A stretch of DNA of 64,000 bases. Source: Acuticoccus sediminis (GTDB lineage Bacteria; Pseudomonadota; Alphaproteobacteria; Rhizobiales; Amorphaceae). Both the position numbers and the translations under genes were made by a program. Shown here piece after piece: positions 17,201 to 24,845 of this stretch. The stretch's first letter is position 1, and each line of letters opens with the position of its first letter. The stretch covers positions 1,116,001 to 1,180,000 of the forward strand of contig NZ_QHHQ01000002.1 of assembly GCF_003258595.1 (NCBI RefSeq), read 5' to 3'. The notes below the pieces were generated by a model. It worked only from the letters and a program-made list of their open reading frames with translations, searched no databases and was not told where the DNA came from.

Positions 17201-20200
17201 CTTGCCGTCGCCGGCCACGCCGCCGCCACCGCCGACCGACTGCGCGAAGACCGCGTGCGATGCGACGCCGCTGGTCACGACGCTGCCGCCGTCGGCGATG
17301 GTGACGCCGACCGTGCTGCCGTTGCCGGACGCGCCGCCCGACCCGCCGACCTTGACGTCGAGGTCGAGGCCGGACTCTTCCGGCTTCTCCTCGTCGCCGT
17401 CGGGAAGGCTCGTGTAGCCGGCCGTGTAGGCCCCCGAGCCGCCGCCGTCGCCGCCACCGCCGCCGATCGACTGGGCGAGGATGCCGTAGGACGTGTCCTG
17501 AAGCGTGGTGATCGCGCCGGAGTTGGAGATGGTCACCGCCGCAGCGTCCGCCCCCGTCCCGCCCGCGCCGCCGATCTCGAGGTTCGCGTTGACGTTGACG
17601 TAGTTCTCCGACTGCGACGTGATCGAGCCGAAGTATGCCTGTCCGGCACCCGCCGCGCCGCCGTTGCCGCCGATGGACTGGCCGACGATGCCGTAGGAGT
17701 TGCCGCCGATGGTGGTGACGTTCTGGCTGTTGGTGATCGTCACGGTGTTGGCGACGGCACCGTCGCCGCCCGCGCCGCCGATGGTGGTGGTCGTCTGGAT
17801 GGACGTGCCGGTGCCCAGCATCAGCGTGCCGGCATAGCTCGACCCGCCGACACCGCCGTTGCCGCCGATCGACTGGCCGAAGATCGCGTGCGAGAAGTCG
17901 CCGGTGGTGGTGATCGGCGCGGCCTTGCCCGGACCCGTGGTGTTGATGGTGACGGTGTTCGCCTGGCCGCCCTGCCCGCCCGCGCCGCCGACGGACACCG
18001 TCGCCGCGGCGGTCGCATCGAGCGAAACGTCGAGCGTGCCGGAATAGACCGAGCCGCCGGTGCCGCCGTGCCCGCCGACCGACTGGGCGAGGATGCCGTA
18101 GGCGCCGTAGCCCCTGGTCCCGATCGCGCCGGTATTGTCGACGAGGACGTAGTCCGCCGCGCCGCCGGCGCCACCGTCGCCGCCGACCGAGAGGGCGACC
18201 GAGCCGGATACCTCGCCGCCCGTCACCGTTCCCTGGACGAGCATCCCGGCCTGTCCGCCCGATCCGCCGATGGACTGGGCGAGGATGCCGTGGGACGTGT
18301 CGCCCGCGGTCGTGATCTTCGACGAGTTGGTCACGTGGACATGGCCCGCCGTGCCGCCCGCGCCGCCCTGGGCGCCGACCGCCGTCGACAGGTTCGCGAC
18401 GTCGATGGAGCCGTTCACAGTCAGGCCGCCCGCGCCGCCGCCGCCGCCGATCGACTGCGCGACGATCGCCGAGGACTGCGAGCCCGAGGTCGACAGCGCG
18501 CCCGAGTTGAAGACGTCGGCGTAGTTGGACGTGCCGCCGGCGCCGCCTTTGCCGCCGTGCGTGTAGCTCATGTTGAGGCCGACGCTGCCGGAGATCGTCG
18601 TGCCGGACAGGCCGCCGCCGCCACCGATCGACTGGGAGACGATCGCGCTCGCGATCTCGCCGCTCGTGGTCACGGTATTGTAGTTGTAGACCTCGGTGTA
18701 ATCGGCCGTGCCGCCGTTCCCGCCGCCCTGGCCGAGCGTCACGACGCCCAGCGAGGTGCCGAAACCGCCGTTGGCGGTGTCGCCCGAGCGCCCGCCGCCG
18801 CCGGCGATGCTCTGCGCCACGATACCGGCGGAGTTGTCGCCGAGCGTCGTGACGGTGCCGTGGGAGTTGACCCGGGCGGTGGACGCGTTGCCGCCGTTGC
18901 CGCCACTCTGCCCGTGCTGCTTGGTGAAGCCCGGCAGTTTCAGGCCGCTCTGAAAGTTGAAGGTGTTGCTCGACTGGCCGCCGCCGCCGCCGACCGACTG
19001 GACGAGGATCGCGTCGGAGGACATCCCCTTGGTGGAGATGTCGGCCGTCGAGTCGAGGTAGGCGAAGTCCGCCAGGCCGCCATCGCCACCGCTCGCGCCG
19101 AGTTGGGAGCCGAAGGTCACGCCGGCGCTGATCATGGTGGACGACCCTCCGGAGCCGCCGCCGCCGCCGATCGCCTGCACGACGACACCGGGGGAGAGGT
19201 CGTTGAGGGTCGTGACCGACGTGCCGTTGAGCGTGACGCTGACGCTGCCGCTCTGGCCGCCGGCCGCCGCCGCGGTGCTGCCGCCCTTGTTCGAGTTGAA
19301 GGTGAGGCCGACCGAAATCACCGTATCGTCACCGCTGCGGCCGCCGCCGCCGCCGATCGACTGGGCGAGGAAGCCGACGGAATTCGCGCTGTCGGTCTGG
19401 ATGGTGTCGGACGCCGAGCCCGTGTAGGTGACGTCGCCGCCCGAACCGCCCGCGCCGCCCTTGCCGCCGACCAGATGGTTGAAGGAGGCGCCGGACGTCA
19501 GCTCGAACGAGCTGCCGCCCTTGCCGCCGCCGCCGCCGATCGACTGGATCACGACACCGTCCGAGAAAGCGCCCTGCGTCGTGACCGACAGGGCGTCGGT
19601 CACGGTGACCGTGACGTTGCGCCCGTCGCCGCCGCCCGAACCCGATCCGCCGATGTCGATCAGCCCGCCGCTCGACGAGGCGCTGCCGCCGCCGCCGCCG
19701 ATCGACTGCAGCTCGATGCCGGCCGAGCTCTCACCGGTGGTCGTGACGGAGACATTGTCGATGGTGAGGCTGACGGCGTTCGCCGCGACGGAGGAATCCG
19801 GGCCGCCGTTGCCCCCTGCCGCCCCCGAGCCGCCCAGTGCGACGATCCCGGCGGCCGAGCCGCCGGCGCCCCCGCCGCCGCCGATCGACTGCAGGCTGAT
19901 CCCCGGCGCGACGGCACCCGAGGTATTGAAGGTCGAGTTGGTGAGGGTCGCCGACACCGCGCCGCCGTCGCCGCCGGGTCCGCCCGTGCCGCCGAGGCCC
20001 TTGAGCCCGTCGCCGCTGCCGCCGCGACCGCCGCCGCCGCCGATGGACTGCGCCCGCAGCGCGGCGGAATAGTTGTCGGTGGTGGTCGCGGAGGTCCCGT
20101 CGTCCGTCGTCACGGTCACCGTGCCGCCGGCGCCGCCGCTGAAGCCGTCGGCCCCGTAGGCGACGAACCCGGCGCCGCTGCCGCCCGCGCCGCCGAACCC

Positions 20201-21514
20201 GCCAACCGACTGCACCAGGATCGCGTCCGCTTCCTCGCCCGCGGTCGAGACGGTCGCGCTGTAGAGGTTGAGCGTGACGGTGCCGGCGATGCCGCTGCCG
20301 GCACCGGCGCCGCCATGGTCGCCCGCGAACGCGCTCGACCCGGAGCCGCCCTTCCCGCCACCGCCGCCGACGCTCTGCAGGACGATCGCCGACACGATGT
20401 CCGGCGTCGCCGCGATCGTCGTGGCGGTCCCGCTGCCGGAAACGCCGACCGTCAGGGACACGTCGCCGCTGACGCCGCCGTCGCCGCCGGCGCCACCGTA
20501 GGCGGACTTGAAGCCGCCATAGGCATGGCCGCCGGTCCCGCCCGTCCCGCCCTGGCTCTTGCCGTAGATGACGGCGAGCGGAAGGCTGTCCGGCTGCGTC
20601 GTCTTCAGGATTCCGCCGCCAAGGAGGTTGATGGTGACGTCGCCGCCGGCGCCGCCGGTCCCGCCGAGGCCGCCGTGCCCTTCGCCCGTGTTCGAGTCGC
20701 CCTCGCCGCCGTTGCCGCCCGTGCCGCCGGTCGAGATCGCGGCGATCACCGGCTGCGTGCCGGCGACGATGTTGATCACGTTGCCGGCCTGGATGTCCAG
20801 CGTGACGGTGCCGCCGTCGCCGCCGGTTCCGCCGTCGCCGCCGTAGGCGTCGTGGAAGCCGGTGTTGTGGCCCTCGCTGCCGTTGCCGCCCGAGCCGCCC
20901 GTGGACGTGACGTCGATGCCCTGCAGGTCCCCGACTCCGGACGCCTGGAAGGCGTAGGCCGGCGCATCCTCGGCGCTGACCTCGTGGACCGTGAAGGTCA
21001 TGTTGGTGGCGGTGGTCGCGGCGCCGCCGTCCGTGCCGTGCGTGGTGTGGGACGAGCTCTTCACCTCCTTGGGGGAGTTGCCCGCGCCACTGGTTCCCTC
21101 GAGCAAGGCGATGCCCTGGGGGTTGTCGATGCCGTAGCCCTGGTCGAACGTCATATCGACGGTCAGGTCGCCGATGCTGCCTTGGTCCGGATCCGACATC
21201 TCGATCCATTCGAGCGCCACGAAGCTGTCCTGCGTGGCCGGGATCGGACCGGTGACGTTCTGGTAGACGATCGACGACACGCCGATGCCATCGGCCACGA
21301 CCTCGTCCTGGGTGGGGATGTCGTTCCCCTCGCAGGTCAGCGTGTTGCCCGAGACCGAGCAACCCGCCCACGCCGGGGCCGGGACCCCCATCGGAACGAT
21401 GGCGAGGAGGACACCCGCGAGCGCCGTCGTCGAGAGCAACGCCCGCGACCCGGACCGGTCACGGTCGACGGGCCGGAGCGAGGGGGTCGGGCCGAGCCCG
21501 GATCGGGTGGACAT
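14297..21514 (-). CDS. Giant glycine-rich autotransporter with C-terminal beta-barrel (type Va secretion)
   Basis: Surface protein of about 2405 residues. An extended signal peptide ends in GVPAPAWAG with the first mature residues CSVSGNTLTCEG forming a small Cys pair. The passenger is a very long beta-helix-like repeat domain with about 22 copies of the unit [AV]QS[IV]GGGGG, roughly one per 45-75 residues. It is followed by a Ser/Asp-rich stretch, a Leu/Ile-poor region and a barrel of about 280 residues that begins near LHDLVQSC and ends GMARLDVRF, with the terminal Phe typical of outer-membrane barrels. ATG 21514 is chosen over a TTG at 21565. A Lys/Glu-rich insert interrupts the passenger. 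Ligand and role (adhesion, biofilm) are unknown; it is alone between convergent and divergent neighbours. Confidence 0.93.
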   Translation of the reverse strand: MSTRSGLGPTPSLRPVDRDRSGSRALLSTTALAGVLLAIVPMGVPAPAWAGCSVSGNTLTCEGNDIPTQDEVVADGIGVSSIVYQNVTGPIPATQDSFVALEWIEMSDPDQGSIGDLTVDMTFDQGYGIDNPQGIALLEGTSGAGNSPKEVKSSSHTTHGTDGGAATTATNMTFTVHEVSAEDAPAYAFQASGVGDLQGIDVTSTGGSGGNGSEGHNTGFHDAYGGDGGTGGDGGTVTLDIQAGNVINIVAGTQPVIAAISTGGTGGNGGEGDSNTGEGHGGLGGTGGAGGDVTINLLGGGILKTTQPDSLPLAVIYGKSQGGTGGTGGHAYGGFKSAYGGAGGDGGVSGDVSLTVGVSGSGTATTIAATPDIVSAIVLQSVGGGGGKGGSGSSAFAGDHGGAGAGSGIAGTVTLNLYSATVSTAGEEADAILVQSVGGFGGAGGSGAGFVAYGADGFSGGAGGTVTVTTDDGTSATTTDNYSAALRAQSIGGGGGRGGSGDGLKGLGGTGGPGGDGGAVSATLTNSTFNTSGAVAPGISLQSIGGGGGAGGSAAGIVALGGSGAAGGNGGPDSSVAANAVSLTIDNVSVTTTGESSAGIELQSIGGGGGSASSSGGLIDIGGSGSGGGDGRNVTVTVTDALSVTTQGAFSDGVVIQSIGGGGGKGGSSFELTSGASFNHLVGGKGGAGGSGGDVTYTGSASDTIQTDSANSVGFLAQSIGGGGGRSGDDTVISVGLTFNSNKGGSTAAAAGGQSGSVSVTLNGTSVTTLNDLSPGVVVQAIGGGGGSGGSSTMISAGVTFGSQLGASGGDGGLADFAYLDSTADISTKGMSSDAILVQSVGGGGGQSSNTFNFQSGLKLPGFTKQHGQSGGNGGNASTARVNSHGTVTTLGDNSAGIVAQSIAGGGGRSGDTANGGFGTSLGVVTLGQGGGNGGTADYTEVYNYNTVTTSGEIASAIVSQSIGGGGGLSGTTISGSVGLNMSYTHGGKGGAGGTSNYADVFNSGALSTSGSQSSAIVAQSIGGGGGAGGLTVNGSIDVANLSTAVGAQGGAGGTAGHVHVTNSSKITTAGDTSHGILAQSIGGSGGQAGMLVQGTVTGGEVSGSVALSVGGDGGAGGAADYVLVDNTGAIGTRGYGAYGILAQSVGGHGGTGGSVYSGTLDVSLDATAAATVSVGGAGGQGGQANTVTINTTGPGKAAPITTTGDFSHAIFGQSIGGNGGVGGSSYAGTLMLGTGTSIQTTTTIGGAGGDGAVANTVTITNSQNVTTIGGNSYGIVGQSIGGNGGAAGAGQAYFGSITSQSENYVNVNANLEIGGAGGTGADAAAVTISNSGAITTLQDTSYGILAQSIGGGGGDGGGSGAYTAGYTSLPDGDEEKPEESGLDLDVKVGGSGGASGNGSTVGVTIADGGSVVTSGVASHAVFAQSVGGGGGVAGDGKAGATGWIAKIKDDGEKVKKVKENYEKLKKYYKKLTGSEEEAEKKARSIKKHDIEIGGKDGAAGTGGDVTVTNNGTLSTIGESAAAVFAQSIGGGGGASGAGSQGLVDTITVSGAGGGGGAGGSVTVDNFGAITTRGAKAMGIFAQSVGGGGGSGGDVATVLAAELTALPSVIGTGVISDNDSSSDSSSSDDDSSTVVGGAGGAVTVTVETGGSVTTSGKYAHAIFAQSVGGAGGAEGELSEGDGTGRIGSESGAGDGGVVTVTVDGSVGVKGDDAVAIFAQSVSGDDGASYSGGVGITVSGSVTAAGSGSRAILAQAAESGTNDSQGNTNGRGIVQITIDEDASVTSSDANVAEVIGLLGGRSILAGDGTVSYSNTITNNGTLTSASSTAYVIHSDGGALQITNTGTLSGAIQLSDGHVNSLHNAAGGKLSLGDKVSLGTQFGASFLNEGSMSAYGFGTIGTSTIVTDSFASVAGGTFSVDVGGVQLDDGSYNVDGDVINITQPSGTTATASVEAPSIAFNWVSGTGVQDGDTGTLELVVLNGGDVQMTDSGTATDTPYTLTTPTAVWTISPNASTLDAGYKIDYSGQSSGVSLSGTASDYADYFIAKNRAVNGGRGAMPASLVDAFDMAANDFLNARTGRALEKLYEEHSPEESLIASARSVKSALALHDLVQSCPTIDPRSGERLFSQHNCAWAQGIGGYSHHSGMDRAPSYEEKTLGLAVAGQREILDRTFLEVGAQYEHLWVDGDNFDQDADVYGIAAALKREIGIFTVSGTIAGGLSNFDYSRFYTSGGTRYRASSNFNAWFLSGEGRIFATLQNEAGFYAKPSVALALTHNWQDSYTEKGSGPSNWRMNAVEETNVYLTPGLEVGRAFEVNKNPVLAYVRASVPTSLTDPDHKVVSNHVDAVAGSLDGLQSVLDQDRFAAALSAGVKVGFGKNVTLSLEGDTAFSEHSTSVGGMARLDVRF
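16340..20390 (-). repeat. Passenger repeat array of the autotransporter (QSIGGGGG units)
   Basis: About 22 in-frame copies of [AV]QS[IV]GGxGG, each followed by a Gly/Ser-rich turn and a variable beta-rich segment such as AVTVTNSGAITT. At DNA level the units recur as imperfect direct repeats centred on CCGCCGCCGATCGACTG. The units at the ends of the array are degenerate (VSGDDG at the C-terminal end). The copies differ enough that recent tandem duplication is not evident. Confidence 0.85.
17035..17180 (-). other. Lys/Glu-rich insert inside the autotransporter passenger
   Basis: Within the otherwise Gly/Thr/Val-rich passenger about 47 residues are strongly charged (KIKDDGEKVKKVKENYEK, then KYYKKLTGSEEEAEKKARS) and would be helical or coiled-coil. 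The DNA is locally A+T-rich on the coding strand. It interrupts one repeat unit between FAQSVGGGGG copies and may be a helical spike or a recently acquired segment. Confidence 0.8.
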
Positions 21515-22042
21515 GAAGGATGCCTCGGATCGAAAAGCGGTCGCCTGGCGCTCGCCTCCCGACAATCCCGAAGTGACGACGGCCCGTTCGTGGATTTCTT
21601 CTTTCCACGAACAGTAAAATTGCCATCGAATTCAGGAACGTCACGATGCGACGCGCTCTCGAGGCAATGTCCACAATTCTGTCTCAAAGATCTCCAGTTA
21701 TTACATATGAACGACCGGAATCGTACGATGTGAGATGGAATTGCAACACAGCACTATAAGGCATGCGCCGACGACCTCCCGTCCACTTGACCCCGCGCAC
21801 TCGTGAACCATGCCGGTTCCGGCCGGAAAAACCTTGTCATCGGCGGGACTTATGACCGGATGAACCGCGAGGCGTGGCAGGAATGCACCGACCGCGACGC
21901 GAATGACGTCCGCGCGCACGCCGCCCGTTCACAGTGTCCATAGGAATTGCTACCAGAAATTGGCCTGTGGAAACTGTGCGCTAGGGACGGCAACCCACCC
22001 CACCATCGCCCGGCGACGCACGAACACCTTGGAGACGGCAGG
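21515..22042. other. 528-base gap, divergent promoter region with a 9-bp inverted repeat
   Basis: No gene is seen. GTTCGTGGA (21586-21594) and TCCACGAAC (21604-21612) form a perfect 9-bp inverted repeat with a 9-base spacer, 72-98 bases upstream of the autotransporter ATG. The stretch 21590-21770 is A+T-rich and includes a 10-bp palindrome ATCGTACGAT (21720-21729). The repeat may be an operator or a leader hairpin for the autotransporter. No convincing -35/-10 pair could be fixed. Confidence 0.45.
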
Positions 22043-23380
22043 ATGCGCCTCACCGCGACACGATGGGCAGAGGCGCTCGGCTTCGGAGCGTCCCGCTCGC
22101 CCGCCCGCACGGCGGCGCCCCGCAGGAGCGGGCTGCGTGTCGCCTGGGTGGTGACGGCGAGCCTCGCCCTGTCGGCGTGCGGCGGGCAGATCGAGGGGGC
22201 GCTGACCCCGGTCCCCGACGCGGTCGGCGTCGGCTCCATCGTCGACATCCTGGTGGCGACGACGCGCGAGCCGACGGCCGATCAGGCGAGCCTCTTCACC
22301 GGCGAGCGCGGCCCGCGCCTCGCGTTCGTCGACATCGCCGTGTCGATCCCGCCGGACAATGCGCGCACCGTCGGCGAGGTGCAGCGGGCGAAGTCCGCGA
22401 CCGGCGATCCGAAGCGCGACTTCGTCGTTGTCTCCACGCAACACCTCGAGCTGCAACAGGCCATCGACACCTTCAACGGCCGCGTGAAGTCCGTCCCGGG
22501 GCGCCGCGTGATGGTGTTCGTGCACGGGTACAACAACCGTTTCGACGACGCCGTCTTCCGGCTGGCCCAGATCGTCCACGACAGCGACGCCGAGGTGGTG
22601 CCGCTCCTCTTCACCTGGCCGTCGCGCGGCAGCCTCCTCGCCTACGGCTACGACCGCGAGAGCGCCAACTACTCGCGCACCGAACTCGAGACGGTGCTTC
22701 GCGCGCTGGCGCGGGACAAGACGGTCGCCGAGGTGAATATCCTCGCCCACTCCATGGGCAACTGGCTGACGATGGAGGCGCTGCGGCAGATGGCGATCCG
22801 CGACGGCAGCATCAGCCCGAAGATCACCACGGTGATGCTCGCCGCGCCCGACGTCGACGTCGACGTGTTCCGTGAGCAGATGCGCGACATCGGTCCCGAT
22901 CGGCCGGACATGGTGCTGTTCGTGTCGGGCGACGACCGGGCCCTCGCGGTCTCCCGGCGGCTCTGGCAGAGCTCGGCGCGGCTCGGCTCCATCGACCCCT
23001 CGCAGGAACCCTACCGCACCGAGATCGAGAACACCGGTCTCACCGTCATCGACCTCACCAAGGTGGAGTCGGGCGACCGCCTTCATCACGGCAAGTTCGC
23101 CCAGAGCCCGGAGGTCGTGCGCCTCATCGGTACCCGGCTGATGGAAGGGCAGACACTGACCGACCAGCACGCGAGCTTCGGCGACCGGGTGATCCAGCTC
23201 TCAACCGGCGTCGCCACCGCGGCCGGCACGGCGGTCGGCATGGCCGTCTCCGCGCCCGTCGCCGTCGTCGACCCGAGCACGCGGCGCACCTTCAACGACA
23301 CGCTCGAGGCGACCCTCGCCTCCTCGCCTCCGATGGTGGAGGAGGACAAGCCCGTCGTGGAAGGTTCCACCAGCCAGTAG
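22043..23380 (+). CDS. Lipoprotein alpha/beta hydrolase, DUF900 family
   Basis: A 445-residue envelope lipoprotein: an N-terminal Arg-rich stretch, hydrophobic segment AWVVTASLALSAC ending in the lipobox LSAC-G, so the Cys at about residue 44 is the lipid anchor. The hydrolase domain follows with VMVFVHGYNNRFDDAVFR (DUF900 hallmark, oxyanion side), PLLFTWPSRG and nucleophile elbow ILAHSMGNW; APDVDVDVF and a late His (LHHGKF) would complete the triad. The ATG at 22043 follows GGAG by 8 bases; earlier in-frame codons have no site. Substrate unknown; likely an outer- or inner-membrane-anchored esterase. Not in an operon. Confidence 0.9.
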   Translation: MRLTATRWAEALGFGASRSPARTAAPRRSGLRVAWVVTASLALSACGGQIEGALTPVPDAVGVGSIVDILVATTREPTADQASLFTGERGPRLAFVDIAVSIPPDNARTVGEVQRAKSATGDPKRDFVVVSTQHLELQQAIDTFNGRVKSVPGRRVMVFVHGYNNRFDDAVFRLAQIVHDSDAEVVPLLFTWPSRGSLLAYGYDRESANYSRTELETVLRALARDKTVAEVNILAHSMGNWLTMEALRQMAIRDGSISPKITTVMLAAPDVDVDVFREQMRDIGPDRPDMVLFVSGDDRALAVSRRLWQSSARLGSIDPSQEPYRTEIENTGLTVIDLTKVESGDRLHHGKFAQSPEVVRLIGTRLMEGQTLTDQHASFGDRVIQLSTGVATAAGTAVGMAVSAPVAVVDPSTRRTFNDTLEATLASSPPMVEEDKPVVEGSTSQ

Positions 23381-23490
23381 CCCCGGCCGGCGGCGCACCC
23401 GCACCCGCCCCGCGGCCAGCGACTTGATCCCCGACAGGAACGGCCGCGCGCCGCCACGACTGCGGCTGCGCGCGCCCGACCCGCTGCGCA

Positions 23491-23543
23491 TTGACAACCA
23501 ATAACCAGACGGTTATCGGTTTGACCCATAGCCAACGGGTTAT
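23491..23543 (+). promoter_or_regulatory. Double ATAACC-N4-GGTTAT operator with TTGACA promoter element
   Basis: ATAACC-AGAC-GGTTAT (23501-23516) is a perfect inverted repeat; ATAGCC-AACG-GGTTAT (23528-23543) repeats it 27 bases later with one mismatch. A TTGACA (23491-23496) lies upstream and TATCGG (23514-23519), 17 bases on, is a possible -10 covered by the first repeat. The tandem sites sit directly upstream of the ArsR gene and fit autorepression by a dimer. No ribosome site is visible between the second repeat and the ATG at 23552. Confidence 0.7.
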
Positions 23544-23551
23544 GCATCAAG

Positions 23552-23875
23552 ATGGCCAATCCGCAGGACGCGCTCTTCAAGAGCCTCGCCGACCCGACCC
23601 GGCGGGCCATCTTCGAACACCTGTGCCGCGACGGCGAGCAGACGGTCGCGGCACTGACCGCCGCCGCGGGCGTGTCGCAGCCGGCGGTCTCCAAGCACCT
23701 CGGCGTGCTGCGGCGGGCCGGCCTCGTCACCGACCGGCACGAAGGCCGGCAGACGCACTACAGCGCGCAGATCAAGGCGCTCGCCCCGCTCGCCGACTGG
23801 ACGAGCGCGATGACCGGGTTCTGGGAGAGCCGGTTCGACGACCTCGACGATCTGCTGAAAAGGATGGACCAATGA
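23552..23875 (+). CDS. ArsR-family winged-helix repressor
   Basis: A 107-residue DNA-binding regulator. The HTH is clear: LADPTRRAIFEHLCRDGEQ, then AALTAAAGVSQPAVSKHLGV, wing HEGRQTHYSA. It lacks the CxC metal-sensing motif of arsenic/cadmium ArsR proteins, as expected for the subgroup encoded with SRPBCC proteins. The next gene starts within its stop (ATGA at 23872), so they are translationally coupled. It very likely binds the paired inverted repeats at 23501-23543 and controls this three-gene group. The inducer is unknown. Confidence 0.93.
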   Translation: MANPQDALFKSLADPTRRAIFEHLCRDGEQTVAALTAAAGVSQPAVSKHLGVLRRAGLVTDRHEGRQTHYSAQIKALAPLADWTSAMTGFWESRFDDLDDLLKRMDQ

Positions 23876-24282
23876 CCGATACGTCGACCGAAACACTCTC
23901 CGTCGTGGTCGAGCGCGAGTTCCCGCATGCGCCCGAGAAGATCTGGCGCGCGCTCACGCAGCCGCACCTCATCGAAGAATGGCTGATGAAGACCGACTTC
24001 GCCCCCGTCGTCGGCCACCGCTTCGACATGCGCGCGGAATGGGGCGCGGTCGGCTGCGAGGTGCTGGAGATCGAGCCGCAGCGGGCGCTCGCCTACTCAT
24101 GGGTCGCCCACGGCCTCGACAGCGTGGTGACCTGGACCCTCACGCCGACCACGGGCGGCACCCGGCTGCGGATGGAGCAGACCGGCTTCCGCCGCGACCA
24201 GCGGCAGGCTTACGGTGGGGCCAAGGCCGGCTGGCCGCGCTTCCTCGACAAGCTCGAGGACGTCCTGGCGGGGCTCGACTGA
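23872..24282 (+). CDS. SRPBCC (AHSA1-type) ligand-binding-fold protein
   Basis: A 136-residue soluble START/Bet-v1-like protein. AHSA1-type landmarks are FPHAPEKIWRALTQP at the N-terminus, IEEWLMKTDFAPVVGHRF and GGTRLRMEQTGF. ArsR-SRPBCC pairs of this kind are widespread in proteobacteria; the SRPBCC partner is thought to bind a small hydrophobic molecule, but no reaction has been settled. Its start overlaps the regulator by 4 bases. The DUF1801 gene follows 77 bases later with its own strong ribosome site. Confidence 0.92.
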   Translation: MTDTSTETLSVVVEREFPHAPEKIWRALTQPHLIEEWLMKTDFAPVVGHRFDMRAEWGAVGCEVLEIEPQRALAYSWVAHGLDSVVTWTLTPTTGGTRLRMEQTGFRRDQRQAYGGAKAGWPRFLDKLEDVLAGLD

Positions 24283-24359
24283 GCCGGGCCGATCCGGCCC
24301 GCAACGACATGGCGCGCAGCGGCGGACCCGCACCGCGCGCCCGAAGGGAGGAGCACGAC

Positions 24360-24755
24360 ATGGCCAAGACCGATCAGATGGCCGACACGTCGCCTTCGAG
24401 GCTGATCGACGAGCGGATCGCATCGCTCTGCGACTGGCGCGGCGACATGCTGGCCCGGCTGCGCGCGGTGATCCACCGCGCCGAGCCCGAGGTCGTCGAG
24501 GAGTGGAAATGGCGCGGCGTGCCGGTCTGGTACCGCAACGGCATGATCTGCACGGGCGAGACCTACAAGAACGCCGTCAAGATGACGTTCGCGAAGGGCG
24601 CGGCGCTGGACGACCCGTCCGGCCTCTTCAACGCCAGCCTCGAGGGCAACACCCGCCGCGCCATCGACTTCCATGAGGGCGACGGCGTCGACGAGGAGGC
24701 GCTCGCCGCCCTCATCCGCTCCGCCGTCGCGCTCAACTCCACCAAGCGCCGCTAG
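24360..24755 (+). CDS. DUF1801 domain protein
   Basis: A 131-residue soluble protein of the DUF1801 (YdhG-like) type. The signature is EVVEEWKWRGVPVWYRNGMICTGETYKNAVKMTF, read here as short segments around WKWRGVPVWY and ETYKNAVKMTFAKG, followed by RRAIDFHEGD. Biochemical function unknown. GGGAGGAG ends 6 bases before the ATG at 24360, deciding that start over an ATG at 24309. The gene often travels with ArsR/SRPBCC genes, as here. It converges on the oxidase gene. Confidence 0.9.
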   Translation: MAKTDQMADTSPSRLIDERIASLCDWRGDMLARLRAVIHRAEPEVVEEWKWRGVPVWYRNGMICTGETYKNAVKMTFAKGAALDDPSGLFNASLEGNTRRAIDFHEGDGVDEEALAALIRSAVALNSTKRR

Positions 24756-24807
24756 GTCGGGCGGCGGCCTGCGGTTGCCGGCACACGTCGGCCGGTCGCC
24801 ACATGCG

Positions 24808-24836
24808 CCGAACGTTCGGGCGGCGCCGAGCGCCCG
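24808..24836. terminator. Inverted repeats between convergent genes
   Basis: CCGAACGTTCGG (24808-24819) is a perfect 12-bp palindrome and CGGGCG/CGCCCG (24817-24822, 24831-24836) forms an overlapping 6-bp stem with an 8-base loop. The position, between the stops of the DUF1801 gene and the minus-strand oxidase, suits a terminator, but there is no T-tract. Confidence 0.35.
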
Positions 24837-24845
24837 GTTGCGCCG

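Noticed and set aside
16340-20390. CRISPR-like periodic repetition
   Set aside because: The repeats are coding, imperfect, in frame and encode QSIGGGGG units; spacers are not uniform.
17048-21733. 1561-codon open frame opposite the autotransporter
   Set aside because: It mirrors the Gly-rich repeats (GGC/GCC codons read backwards) and gives an Ala/Arg/Asp-rich protein with no fold signal; the minus-strand reading has a signal peptide, repeats and a barrel.
21741-21760. TTGCAA...TATAAG promoter for the hydrolase lipoprotein
   Set aside because: The spacing of 8 bases is far from the 16-18 expected.
22043-23380. DUF900 hydrolase as part of the protease-nuclease system
   Set aside because: It is 27 kb away, is an envelope lipoprotein and has no shared domain beyond the general alpha/beta hydrolase fold.
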